Below, one piece after another: positions 39,653 through 48,315 of a DNA stretch of 64,000 nucleotides; positions within the stretch are counted from its first letter, which is position 1, and each line of letters starts with the position of its first letter. A model generated the notes under the pieces. The model did not search any database. It was not told the origin of the DNA and was given only the letters and a program-made list of their open reading frames with translations. Position numbers and translations under genes: made by a program. This DNA is from Streptomyces sp. TSRI0281. GTDB lineage: Bacteria > Actinomycetota > Actinomycetes > Streptomycetales > Streptomycetaceae. The DNA is taken from assembly GCF_001905125.1 (NCBI RefSeq), contig NZ_LWLE01000015.1:67041-131040 (forward strand), read 5' to 3'.

Positions 39653-39756
39653 AGGCCCGAGGCTGGAGCGCCCCGCTGCCGGGCGGCCCGGAGGACCCGG
39701 TCCGCGCGGACGGCGGGGAGGTCTATCACCTCTCACCGGTCGACGAAGGAGTTCTT

Positions 39757-39936
39757 GTGTTCGCACCTCTCACCGCGTTGGTGGCACCACTGGCTGCCAT
39801 CTGGAATGGAGTCGTCACCTGGTTCATCAGGCTCATCACGCCCGAATCGGCTCTGACTCTGCCGCGTGCTGTCGTCGCGCCTCCGGCGGGCGCACCCGTG
39901 CGCATCGACCTTCCGGGCCAGGTGGCACGGCTGTGA
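39757..39936 (+). CDS. Small 59-aa amphipathic peptide downstream of the sigma-like gene
   Basis: Starts at GTG 39757 with an excellent GAAGGAG site and ends at 39936. The N-terminal half, FAPLTALVAPLAAIWNGVVTW then FIRLI, is hydrophobic and could insert in a membrane; the C-terminal half is Pro/Ala-rich. No family is recognised. It is followed at once by a perfect 15-bp stem terminator, which supports a real transcription unit with the sigma-like gene 104 bp upstream. Confidence 0.55.
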   Translation: MFAPLTALVAPLAAIWNGVVTWFIRLITPESALTLPRAVVAPPAGAPVRIDLPGQVARL

Positions 39937-39951
39937 CCGGCACACCCCGCA

Positions 39952-39991
39952 CGACGAGCTGACCGCATATGGGGGAGCGGTCAGCTCGTCG
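39952..39991 (+). terminator. 15-bp perfect stem terminator
   Basis: CGACGAGCTGACCGC (39952-39966) and GCGGTCAGCTCGTCG (39977-39991) pair perfectly around a 10-nt loop, just after the 59-aa peptide gene. Confidence 0.8.
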
Positions 39992-40067
39992 AACGGGTGG
40001 TCACCGGCGTCATGGACGGGCCGTGAGTGACCCGCGGCGTGAGGAGAGATAAGAACTCACGCCGATG

Positions 40068-40100
40068 GAGAAGGGCTCCCGGAGGCCGGGAGCCCTTCTC
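40068..40100. terminator. 15-bp perfect hairpin
   Basis: GAGAAGGGCTCCCGG (40068-40082), a 3-nt AGG loop, then CCGGGAGCCCTTCTC (40086-40100). It is a classic strong terminator shape about 80 bp upstream of the next gene. Nothing codes in 39992-40180 as far as I can see. Confidence 0.75.
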
Positions 40101-40180
40101 ACGTCCGCAGACAGATATCGCGGCCCGGTCAGGCGGCCGCCGAACCCTCAAGCCCACTCCCGACGCCCGAGGACGGCACC

Positions 40181-40579
40181 ATGAACGGCTTGATCCAGGA
40201 ACTTCTCGCCCTGGGGGTACCGCTGTGGCTCGTGTACCCGCTCCTCCTGACCGTGGCCCTGGTGCTGGTCATCCGCACCGCGGCTTCCGGTATCGCCGAG
40301 GTCGTGAGAGCGACGCACCCGGGCGAGTCCGCCGACGCGGTCACCATGCAGGCCAACCGCATCCGGCACCGGCAGTGGAAGGCCCGACGACGCGACGGGA
40401 ACCGCCGGGCCCGCCGCGCACGACGCGTCCGCGTCCGAGCGGGCGTCCGGGACCGGTTCACGGGCCGCCGCACCGGTCGATACGCCGACAGCCTGATCGT
40501 CCTGCCCAGGCTCGTTCTGCCGCCGGACACGGGCGCCGGTGGGGCGGCAGCCGTATACCGGCGGGGGATGGGCGCGTAA
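40181..40579 (+). CDS. Single-helix, Arg-rich membrane-anchored protein of unknown function
   Basis: 132 aa. One N-terminal transmembrane segment (LGVPLWLVYPLLLTVALVLVI) is followed by a strongly basic region (about 25 Arg in residues 60-105), as in proteins that bind nucleic acids or anionic lipids near the membrane. ATG 40181 has GAGGA upstream. No family recognised. Confidence 0.6.
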   Translation: MNGLIQELLALGVPLWLVYPLLLTVALVLVIRTAASGIAEVVRATHPGESADAVTMQANRIRHRQWKARRRDGNRRARRARRVRVRAGVRDRFTGRRTGRYADSLIVLPRLVLPPDTGAGGAAAVYRRGMGA

Positions 40580-40704
40580 ATATGCCCAACCCGAGTGCTT
40601 TCAGGTCCCGTTCGTCACCGCCGCTGTGGGGCGCGGCGGCCGGGCCCCGAGCCGCCGGGGCCGTCCACGACGGACGTGCTCCCTCGACCCGCCCCGGTGA
40701 CAGG

Positions 40705-41052
40705 TCAGTTCAGCGGTACGGGAGGCGGCGTGCCGTAGAAGGTGATCGGCGGCCAGCCCTTCGCCTCGGCGAGCGCGGACAGCGCCTCGGCGATCTCCAT
40801 CGGCGTGATCTCCTGCGCCGACGGAACGCCGTTGGGCCGGTCCACTCGTACGCTGAACGTCAAATCCATCAGCAGGTCGGAGCCGGAGGCATTGGCCTGG
40901 GCCGTGAACTCCGTCCCCGGATCGAACTCCACCGAGGCCGGCCCCGATTCCTCCGCACCGGCGGCCGTGGCCGTCCCGGCGGACGCGAACGCGGCGCCCG
41001 CCACCGCCGATCCCGAATACCCCAGCAGTGACCGCCTGGACATGCTCGACAT
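40705..41052 (-). CDS. Small Tat-exported protein of unknown function
   Basis: 115 aa with a twin-arginine signal: SRRSLLGYSG, a hydrophobic Ala-rich core, and an AxA-type site near residue 35-38 (TATAAGAEE). The mature part (about 78 aa) is acidic, with FDPGTEFTAQANASGSDLLMDLTFSVRVDRPNG suggesting a beta-rich fold. ATG 41052 is preceded by GGAGGAGGGG. No family is recognised. Confidence 0.68.
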   Translation of the reverse strand: MSSMSRRSLLGYSGSAVAGAAFASAGTATAAGAEESGPASVEFDPGTEFTAQANASGSDLLMDLTFSVRVDRPNGVPSAQEITPMEIAEALSALAEAKGWPPITFYGTPPPVPLN

Positions 41053-41227
41053 GGTCCCCTCCTCCTGTCGCCGCTCCCGTCCCACCTGCGGGAGCCGAGG
41101 TCGATCATATGAGCGATATTTCTGCGACGGGGTGCCTTCTCGTCCTTTCTTCCAACGAGAACTGACACACCGCCATATCCCGTGCCCAGCAGCCTCTGCG
41201 GGGGCCGCCGAAAGCAGTTCGGCCGGA

Positions 41228-42133
41228 TCAACGCCCTCTCAGGACCCGGTCGAGCGCCGCCCGCCCCGCCGGACCCCACGCCGGCTTGCCGCCGGGCAGG
41301 CCGCGGTCCCCGTTCTGGCCCATCAGCATCAGGAAGAGGCTCTTCAGCGCGGCCAGTCCGCGGGCACGCCGGACCGTCGCCTCGTCAGCCTCCGCGTACG
41401 CGGCGAAGAAGCGTTCTGCCGCACCGGCCGGCAGCAGCACCCAGGCAGCCGCCAGGTCCGATGCCGGGTCACCGGCGGACAGGTCGCCGAAGTCGACAAC
41501 GCCCGCCAGCGTCCCGTCCGCGACGACGACGTTCGCGGGATGCAGGTCGCCGTGCACCCACACCGGCGGACCCTCCCACGCGGGGGCCGCGAGGGCGTCG
41601 TCCCAGACGGCCCGGACATCGGCGGCGTCGGAGCCGATCGTGCCGGCGTCGACGGAGTCGAAGAACTGGTCGAAGCTGTCCTTGTATTCCGTGGGGTGCA
41701 CCCCACGGCCGGCATCAACCGCCGCGTCGGCGGGCGCAGCCACATGCAGCGCCCGGAGGAACGCCGCCAGGGTTTCGGCCGCGTGCTCGCCGCGGGTGAT
41801 CGTCCCGTGGTCCAACGGCAGGCCCGGCACCCACGTCATGACCGTCCAGATCTTGGGGAACCGCTCGGATGGCGCACCACTCCGCACCGGGACGGGGATG
41901 GGCAACGGCAGGCGTGGGGCGAGCAGCGGCAGCCACCGGCGCTCCTTGAGCTGGTGATCGGGCTCGGTGTCCATACGCTGGATCCGCACGGCCAGCTCGT
42001 CCCCGAGGCGCCACATCTGGTTGCCCCAGCCGCCCTCCACCTCGCGGAGAGGCAACTCGGCCAGGTCCGGATGCTGGTCCCGCAGCAGGTGGCGGACAAG
42101 ACCCGCGGTGATCTCGGTCTCGGTCTCAGTCAT
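41228..42133 (-). CDS. Aminoglycoside/macrolide phosphotransferase (APH) family kinase
   Basis: 301 aa kinase-fold protein. The catalytic loop is VWVHGDLHPANVVV and the metal loop VVDFGDLSAGDPASDLAAAW, both canonical for APH enzymes. The N-terminal lobe contains GGWGNQMWRLGDELAVRI, with EPDHQLKERRWLPLLAPRLPLPIP downstream. It would phosphorylate a small molecule with ATP or GTP, possibly conferring antibiotic resistance, but many family members have other substrates. ATG 42133 is used; the frame is open to 42214 without a better site. It has no clear operon partners. Confidence 0.85.
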   Translation of the reverse strand: MTETETEITAGLVRHLLRDQHPDLAELPLREVEGGWGNQMWRLGDELAVRIQRMDTEPDHQLKERRWLPLLAPRLPLPIPVPVRSGAPSERFPKIWTVMTWVPGLPLDHGTITRGEHAAETLAAFLRALHVAAPADAAVDAGRGVHPTEYKDSFDQFFDSVDAGTIGSDAADVRAVWDDALAAPAWEGPPVWVHGDLHPANVVVADGTLAGVVDFGDLSAGDPASDLAAAWVLLPAGAAERFFAAYAEADEATVRRARGLAALKSLFLMLMGQNGDRGLPGGKPAWGPAGRAALDRVLRGR

Positions 42134-42245
42134 TGATCGTTGGAGGCGCGGTACTCCTTGCGGGCCCGTTCCCTCCGTCCCCTTTCCATCCGTGCGTGCA
42201 CCTTTCCCGCACACGACTTACCGATCATCTTCTACGACGCCGGCC

Positions 42246-43260
42246 TCATCGAGGGCCGGATTCGGCCCCCTGCACGGGTTCCTGTTCCCCGGAGCGTCCG
42301 TCGACGGCACGGGCGAGGCGCTCGACGGTCCGGTGCGCGAAAACTTCTCGCACCTTCAGCGGCAGCCCGGCCTTGCGAGCGGCGTTGACCAGCCGGATCG
42401 CAGCGAGGCTGTTTCCGCCGAGGTCGAAGAACGCGACGTCGGCGCCGACGTCGGTAAGGCCGAGCTCCTGCGCGAACAGCCGGCACAGGAGTCCTTGGCC
42501 CCGGAAGCGGGAGACCGCCGGGAAGCCCCATCCGGTAGCTCCGGGGCGGGCAACGCCCCGCGGTGCAGTTTGCCGTTGGGGGTCAGCGGAAGCGCATCCA
42601 GCACAACGATCGATCCGGGCACCATAGAGCCGGGGAGCGCCTCTCCCGCGAAAGCCCGCAGGTCCACCGTGTCGAGAGGTGCGCGGCCGGTCCGTCCGGG
42701 ACGGTGGGAACCACGTAGCCGACCAGCTGCTTGTCCCCTGGGCGGTCCTCGCGGATCACCACGGCGGCCTGCGCAGCACTCTCGTGAGCGGCCAGAGTGT
42801 TCTCCCCTTCGCCGAGTTCGATACGGAAACCCCGGAGCTTCACCTGCTGGTCGACCCGGCCGATGTGGTCGAGGGTGCCGCCGTCCCTGAGTACCCGCGC
42901 GATCTCCGGCATGGCGCGCTGCGGGTCCATCCAGTGCCAGGCCATGGAGACCAGCAGCGCGTCGGCCCCGCCGTCGGGCAGGGGCATCCGCTCGCCGGTC
43001 CCGGTCACCAGAAGCGCCCGCGGACAGTTGCGGGCCAGAGCCCCGCCCATGCGCAGGTCTGGTTCGACGGCGACGACGTTCGGCACGCGGTCCATCAGGG
43101 ACCGGGTCAGCTTGCCGGTGCCGGCAGCGAGGTCAACCACCGTCTCGCAGCCGTTCGGGAGGAGCCAGTCCAGGACTGCTGTCGGCACGCCGGGCCGAAA
43201 GCGGTCGTAACGATCGGCGATCTCACCGAAAGACAATGCCTGCGTTCCACTCTCGCTCAT
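42246..43260 (-). pseudogene. Chimeric remnant: SAM methyltransferase fused to NRPS A-domain tail and T domain
   Basis: From an intact start at 43260 (GGAG upstream) the product begins as a class I methyltransferase ([46 protein letters not shown]). At about 42870-42886 it switches in frame to the end of an adenylation domain ([22 protein letters not shown]). A frameshift near 42690 moves to [15 protein letters not shown] (motif A10), and another near 42500 to an intact-looking carrier domain (FFDLGGNSLAAIRLVNAARKAG) ending at 42246. The fusion plus two frameshifts make it a decayed NRPS terminus. The fusion point lies in similar [15 protein letters not shown] coding sequence, suggesting illegitimate recombination. 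Confidence 0.78.
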
Positions 43261-43286
43261 GCCTGTTGCTCCTCAGCACCCATATC

Positions 43287-43433
43287 TCAGTCGGGACACG
43301 CAGCGTTCCTGGCGACCTTCCCCTCGACCTCGTCCGGCAGATCGAGTCCGGCCATCTCGGCGATGCTCGCCGCATGGAGCACGACGTCGGCAAGTTCCGC
43401 GGCTACCGACGTGGCTAGTGGCCCTTTGACCAT
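43287..43433 (-). pseudogene. C-terminal fragment of a MazG-like nucleotide pyrophosphohydrolase
   Basis: The 48-residue segment SVAAELADVVLHAASIAEMAGLDLPDEVEGKVARNAACP resembles the C-terminal helices of MazG-like enzymes (ELADVxxY...LGxDLxxAVxxKxxRN). The N-terminal part with most metal ligands is missing. It lies 27 bp upstream of the methyltransferase chimera. The fragment is short, so the identification is tentative. Confidence 0.4.
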
Positions 43434-43820
43434 GGAGCATCGGCCAAATCGCCTGAATCGACGGTGGAGCGGCGTCAGACCTTGTGCGCGAGATGCCAAC
43501 GAGCTCGCTTGGATGTCCGGTTCCTTGCGAGCGAGCACGGCACCGGGCTGCTGATCTGCGTCGCCGGCGACTTCACCCGTTCTGACGTGCACGCGGCAGT
43601 GAGCGATCGAGCTCCCTCGGGCCGGGAATTCAGTTATCAGGGAGTGCCCGCCACGGAGCATCGCGAGCTGTCGCAGTGACGGTCGTCATGAAGAGTCGGC
43701 GAGGGGCGTTACGTAGGCTTGCACGGGGAACGCTGCCCCGACATGCGACTCGTTGTAGGGTGGAAAACGCCCTTGACCTGCAAAAACGCAGGCAGGGAGC
43801 ATGACCCTGGGAGTTTCTCG
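43434..43820. other. Intergenic region upstream of panD
   Basis: About 390 bp without a gene I can support. A 71-codon rightward frame (43464-43679) exists but has no recognisable motif or good ribosome site. The region presumably carries the panD promoter. Confidence 0.4.
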
Positions 43821-44246
43821 ATGATGCGTACGATGTTCAAGTCCAAGATTCACCGGGCCACCGTGACCCAGGCCGACCTGCACTATGTCGGATCCGTGAC
43901 CATCGACGGCGAGCTGATGGAAGCCGCCGATCTGCTGCCCGGTGAACTCGTGCACATCGTCGACATCGACAACGGCGCACGCCTGGAGACGTACGTCATC
44001 GAGGGTGAGCGCGGTTCGGGTGTCATCGGCATCAACGGGGCGGCCGCCCACCTCGTGCACCCCGGCGACCTGGTCATCCTGATCAGCTACGCGCAGGTCG
44101 ACGACGCCGAGGCCCGCGCCCTGACCCCGACAGTGGTCCACGTCGACGCGGACAACCGGATCGTCGCGCTCGGCGACGACACCTCCGCGCCGGTTCCGGG
44201 GACCCGCACGGAACGCAGCCCGCACGCGGTGCCCGCGGCCGGCTGA
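43821..44246 (+). CDS. panD: Aspartate 1-decarboxylase, pyruvoyl-dependent
   Basis: 141 aa. The family sequence [20 protein letters not shown] is followed by YVGSVTID, whose Gly24-Ser25 bond is the self-cleavage site that creates the pyruvoyl group. The conserved [20 protein letters not shown] and [24 protein letters not shown] segments follow. It makes beta-alanine from aspartate for pantothenate, hence CoA and phosphopantetheine. ATG 43821 is used, with GGGAG upstream; numbering then matches E. coli PanD. The C-terminal 20 residues are an extra tail. Confidence 0.97.
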   Translation: MMRTMFKSKIHRATVTQADLHYVGSVTIDGELMEAADLLPGELVHIVDIDNGARLETYVIEGERGSGVIGINGAAAHLVHPGDLVILISYAQVDDAEARALTPTVVHVDADNRIVALGDDTSAPVPGTRTERSPHAVPAAG

Positions 44247-44286
44247 CCCGCCCCATCCACGCCCGCACACAGCAGGGAGCCCCGCC

Positions 44287-44640
44287 ATGGCAGAGAACTC
44301 CGCAGTAGAGATCCGGGACGACCGGGCCCACGGCAATCTCGTGGCCTACGAGGACGGCAAGGCGGCCGGAGTCATCGCGTACTTCGTGATGGACCCGGCG
44401 CCCGGCGCCCTCGTCGCCGTGCACACCGTCGTCGAACCGGGCCACGAGGGCAAGGGCATCGCGGGCGCCCTCGTCCAGGAGTTCTACGTCATGGCGGCCC
44501 GTGAGGGAGTCCCCGTCGTTCCGCTCTGCCCGTACGCGGCGAAATGGGCGCAGCGCCACCCCGAGCAGGCACCCGTTGCCCCCGCCGAACTGGTCCAGGA
44601 GGCGGAGCGGCAGCTCACATCCCACCCCGAGCTGTTCTGA
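44287..44640 (+). CDS. Small GNAT-type N-acetyltransferase (YidJ/COG2388-like)
   Basis: 117 aa. The compact GNAT fold is visible: GKAAGVIAYFVM, VAVHTVVEPGHEGKGIAGALVQEFYVMAAREGVPVVPLCPYAAKWAQRHPE. This matches the short uncharacterised acetyltransferases with a C-terminal CPYAxxWxxRHPE motif. Substrate unknown. It follows panD by 40 bp and could be co-transcribed. Confidence 0.88.
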   Translation: MAENSAVEIRDDRAHGNLVAYEDGKAAGVIAYFVMDPAPGALVAVHTVVEPGHEGKGIAGALVQEFYVMAAREGVPVVPLCPYAAKWAQRHPEQAPVAPAELVQEAERQLTSHPELF

Positions 44641-44792
44641 CCTGTGAGGACGCCCCACGCGGGCGGCCGGACAGGCGCGGGCGGAGGGATCTGCGGCGCA
44701 CACGTGTGGACTCGACGGGCGCGGGCAGCCGCACCGGGAGACGGTGGAGATGAGCTCCACCCGTACGTTGCCCGATGCTCTGGAGGTCCGAG

Positions 44793-45002
44793 ATGACCCA
44801 CCCGTACCCCGATCCCGTACCGCCGTCGCCGACCCCCGCACCCGTGCCCGGTCCGCCCGCGCCCCTGCCCGGTCCGCCGCCCGTACCGCCGGGCCCCGGC
44901 CCCATGCCTCCGGGGCCGTCGCCGGACCCGATTCCGCAGCCGCCGCAGCCCGACCCCGATCCCGTACCGGAGCCGGAGCCCTCGCCCCAGCCGGCCGGGT
45001 GA
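44793..45002 (+). CDS. Proline-rich small protein
   Basis: 69 aa, more than half Pro, built of PxPxPG-type repeats after MTHPYPDPVPP. No signal peptide or folded domain is visible. ATG 44793 has GGAGG upstream, which is the main support for translation. It could be a spacer-type or surface peptide, or a spurious frame. Confidence 0.4.
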   Translation: MTHPYPDPVPPSPTPAPVPGPPAPLPGPPPVPPGPGPMPPGPSPDPIPQPPQPDPDPVPEPEPSPQPAG

Positions 45003-45046
45003 GGCCTTGAGCCCCTGAGCCGTCACGAGGGCTGTTGTCCGGTCCG

Positions 45047-46423
45047 TCACGAGGGCAGGGAGGTCGCGCCACCGGGCTCGATCAGCGCGTTCGCGTGGGC
45101 GAGACCGCTCTCCGCCGCGATCGAGTCCAGCGACTGGGCGTCCCGCACCGGGGCGAACAGCACATCGGCGCAACCGTCGGCCGCCGCGGCCCGGAAGCCG
45201 TACACGGCGGGCCGCGGCAGGCTGTTGTACGCCCAGGGGGTGGAGAAGTAGTAGGCCCCCGTGTCGTACAGCACGACGAAGTCGCCCTCGCGCAGCTCCG
45301 GCAGCTCCCGGCCGTGCGCCACCACGTCCCCGGCGAAGCAGCACGGGCCCGCGATGTCCTGAGCCAGCGCCGGCCCTTCCTTCGGGCGCCCGTCCGCGCC
45401 GAACGCTCCGACCCGCAACGGCCAGGCGTCGGGCATGAGGACGGTACGGGTGGCGGTCTGCGCACCCGCATGGGTGAGCGCGATACGGCGGCCGCCCGCG
45501 TCCTTCGTGTACTCCACCAGAGCGCCGATGAAGCCGTTCTTCGCGAGCAGGGACCGGCCGAACTCGGTGACGAGCGCGTAGCGGCCGTCGAAGAGGCCGG
45601 GCACCGCGTCCGTGAGGGCGGCCACGTAGTCGGCGCAGGTGGGGCGGACCGTGTCGTCGTCGAAGTTGACCGGGAGCCCGCCGCCGATGTCGAGGCTGGT
45701 GATCCGCCGGGTTCCCAGCCGCTCGTTGATCTCCTCGGCCAGCCGGTACGTCTCGGCGATCCCGGCCGCGATGAGTTCCAACGGGCAGCCCTGGGAGCCG
45801 ACATGGGCATGCAGCCGGGTCAGCCACGGCCGGTCCGCGAACGCCTGGACGACGGCCTCGCGGGCCCCCGCGTCACGCAGCGCCACCCCGAACTTGGACG
45901 TGGCCGTCGCCGTGCTCATCGCCCCGATGGAACCACCGCCCACCTGTGGATTGACCCGCAGTCCGAGGACGGACACGGTGTCACGGGAGCGCAGTTCGTC
46001 GATCCGCCGCAGCTCCTGGAGGCTGTCGGCGTTGACGGCCACGCCCAGCGCGAGCGCCAGCCGGAGCTCCTCACGCGTCTTGGCGGGGGAGTCCAGGACG
46101 ATGACCGAGGGCGCGAACCCGGCGTCCAGGGCGAGCCGCAGCTCACCGGGGCCGGCCACCTCGCACCCCATCCCGCAGTCGGCCAGCAGTCGCAGTACCG
46201 GAATCAGGGAGGCGGCCTTCGCCGCGAACGTGTGGAGCACATCGGGCGTCGCGGCGAACGCGTCCCGCAGCGCGGCGACACTCTCGCGTACGCCATCGAT
46301 GTCGATGAAGCCCACGACGGCGCCGCGCTCGCCCAGCAGCCCCTGCTCGACGGCCGCGCGGACGGCGTCGTCGAACCTGGCGGCCGGGCGCGTACCGGTG
46401 TCCTGGAAGGAAGTCTGTGTCAT
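45047..46423 (-). CDS. Fold type III PLP-dependent decarboxylase (diaminopimelate/ornithine decarboxylase family)
   Basis: 458 aa, alanine-racemase-type barrel plus C-terminal beta domain. The PLP Lys is K69 in LHTFAAKAASLIPVL. Other motifs: GCEVAGPGEL, GLRVNPQVGGGSIGAMST, HAHVGSQG, LDIGGGLPVNF, VTEFGRSLLAKNG, GPCCFAGDV and DTGAYYFSTPWAYN. This group includes diaminopimelate, ornithine and lysine decarboxylases and secondary-metabolism relatives. The residue set does not decide the substrate; the genome's housekeeping lysA is presumably elsewhere. A PucR regulator lies directly upstream on the same strand. Confidence 0.85.
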   Translation of the reverse strand: MTQTSFQDTGTRPAARFDDAVRAAVEQGLLGERGAVVGFIDIDGVRESVAALRDAFAATPDVLHTFAAKAASLIPVLRLLADCGMGCEVAGPGELRLALDAGFAPSVIVLDSPAKTREELRLALALGVAVNADSLQELRRIDELRSRDTVSVLGLRVNPQVGGGSIGAMSTATATSKFGVALRDAGAREAVVQAFADRPWLTRLHAHVGSQGCPLELIAAGIAETYRLAEEINERLGTRRITSLDIGGGLPVNFDDDTVRPTCADYVAALTDAVPGLFDGRYALVTEFGRSLLAKNGFIGALVEYTKDAGGRRIALTHAGAQTATRTVLMPDAWPLRVGAFGADGRPKEGPALAQDIAGPCCFAGDVVAHGRELPELREGDFVVLYDTGAYYFSTPWAYNSLPRPAVYGFRAAAADGCADVLFAPVRDAQSLDSIAAESGLAHANALIEPGGATSLPS

Positions 46424-46532
46424 ACGGCGAGAGTCGGTGATGACGGCCCCACAGGTCTTTGTCGAGAAGGACAAGACTGGCGGCAATCCCTGGCCGCACG
46501 GGCAACCGCCGTACGGAAACGTACCGAACCGC

Positions 46533-48179
46533 TCAAACGTCACCCGTCAGGCGCACGGCCAGCGAGAGGAGCAGCCGGGTGTCCGGGTCGTCCACATCGA
46601 CACCGAAGCGCTCCCGTACGCGCCGCAGCCGGTACCGCAGGGTGTTGGGATGCACCATGAGCCGGTGCGCCGCCCTCGTCACATCGCCCGAGGCGTCGAG
46701 GTGGGCGGCGATCGAGCGGACCAGTTCGCCGCCGGTCGCGAGATCGGCGCGCACGAGATCGTGCACCGGCCCGCCGCCCGCGTCCCACAGGGGCCGTACG
46801 GCGTCCAGCATGCGCAGGACATCGAGGGCCGTGCCCACCCCCGACGCTCCGGCGTACCGGAGCGGAACCGCGTCGGCGCCGCGCCGCTCCCGTTCGCGCA
46901 GCACCCGTACGACGAGCACGGCCTCCTCGCACGAGCCGGCGGCGCCCGTGGCGGACGCGGCCACGGACCCGGCCCCGACCCGGACGGGAACCCCGCCGGG
47001 CAACGACGTCGCGACCCGGTCCAGCTCCCGGGCCAGCGCGAGCGCTTCCCGGTCCTGCCCGCGGTCGGCGGGCAGCAGGACCAGCAGCCGGGCCCGTTCG
47101 CGCAGGACCAGCACCGTGCGACGGTACGAGGCGGCCTGGAGGGCCAGTACGTCCAGGGCGCGGTCGGCCCGCGACGGTGAACCGGCGCCGGGGTCGGGCA
47201 CCACGGCCAGCACCGCACACGGCTCGTCCGGTGCCAGGCCCAGCGACCAGGCATGGGTACGGCGGTCCCCCCGGCCGTACAGAAGTCCGCGCAGGGCGTG
47301 GTCCCGGCGGCGTAGGGCACCGCTCTCGCGCAGCCGGTGCCGTACCAGGTGGGGCGCGGCGGCCCCGGCGGCGCGGCGCAGCGCCTCCCCGGCCCGGGGG
47401 GACAGCGGGCGGCCGTCCGCGGCCGCCCAGATCGAACCGAGCACTTCGGTGCCGTTGCGCACGGCGATGATCAGGCGCTCCGGGCTGTCGCCGTCGGCCG
47501 GGCGGTGGATGACGTCCCGCGAGGTCCACAGGTTCCGCAGAATCCCGCTGCGGCGCAGCTCGGCCACGCGCCACTCGGGAACCCGGCCGCCCAGGATCGT
47601 GGACCGGCGTACGCCGTCGGCCTCGGGCCGGGTGGCGGAGTGGGCCAGCACCCGGAACCGGGTGTCCTCGATGGTGATCGAGCCGCCGGTGGACTCGGCG
47701 ATGGAGGCGGCGAGCGCGCTCAGCCCGCCCGCCGGACCGTCGTCAGCCACCGCGCCGTCGTTCCGGCCGGCCCGGCCGTACGCGAGCGCGGAGCGCAGCA
47801 GCGTCGCCGTGTCGGTCCAGTCCGTCCACACCGCGCGGGCCAGCAGCGCGATCCCCGACTCCTCGGCCGCGGCGAGCACTTCCGGTGCCGTGGCCGCACC
47901 CTCCGCCTCGCGCAGCACCACGGCACAGGCGCCCTGCCGGGCCGCCCGGCGCACCGGCTCCGCCGCCTCGGCCAGGGCCGCCGATGCCCCGACCGCCAGG
48001 ACGATGTGCGCCTCGGCGGACCGGTCCGCCTCCTCGTCGCCGAACGCGACGCCCCGGACCTCGATGTCCTGCCCGGAGGGTGCCAGCAGCAGCCGCAGCG
48101 TCCCGCTGTCGTCGAACGCCAGGATCTCCCGGAGCGTGCCGCCGGACGCCGGGACGCCGTGGGGCGGTCCGCTGTTCAT
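46533..48179 (-). CDS. PucR-family transcriptional regulator
   Basis: 548 aa. The C terminus carries the PucR helix-turn-helix: LVRSIAAHLDASGDVTRAAHRLMVHPNTLRYRLRRVRERFG, with the VHPNTLRYRLRR recognition helix. The central part is a GGDEF-like/GAF-like sensor typical of the family. ATG 48179 is used with a weak GGTG site; 48191 is also possible. Family members control purine, amino-acid and polyamine catabolism. The gene ends 110 bp before the decarboxylase, which may be its target. Confidence 0.88.
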   Translation of the reverse strand: MNSGPPHGVPASGGTLREILAFDDSGTLRLLLAPSGQDIEVRGVAFGDEEADRSAEAHIVLAVGASAALAEAAEPVRRAARQGACAVVLREAEGAATAPEVLAAAEESGIALLARAVWTDWTDTATLLRSALAYGRAGRNDGAVADDGPAGGLSALAASIAESTGGSITIEDTRFRVLAHSATRPEADGVRRSTILGGRVPEWRVAELRRSGILRNLWTSRDVIHRPADGDSPERLIIAVRNGTEVLGSIWAAADGRPLSPRAGEALRRAAGAAAPHLVRHRLRESGALRRRDHALRGLLYGRGDRRTHAWSLGLAPDEPCAVLAVVPDPGAGSPSRADRALDVLALQAASYRRTVLVLRERARLLVLLPADRGQDREALALARELDRVATSLPGGVPVRVGAGSVAASATGAAGSCEEAVLVVRVLRERERRGADAVPLRYAGASGVGTALDVLRMLDAVRPLWDAGGGPVHDLVRADLATGGELVRSIAAHLDASGDVTRAAHRLMVHPNTLRYRLRRVRERFGVDVDDPDTRLLLSLAVRLTGDV

Positions 48180-48315
48180 GGCACCGAGCATACGAGCGGG
48201 GCGGGCGGGGCGGACAGGAGTCGGCGGGGCCGTCGGCGTCGGCCGGACGTGGCCGCGAAGGTGGTGCTCGGCGACCGGGACACCGCCCCGGCCGGCGGGC
48301 CGGCCGGACGTGCCG

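Noticed and set aside
45047-46423. PLP decarboxylase as part of siderophore precursor supply
   Set aside because: It lies 8 kb outside the iron-box region, has no iron box, and ornithine decarboxylation would remove rather than supply the precursor.
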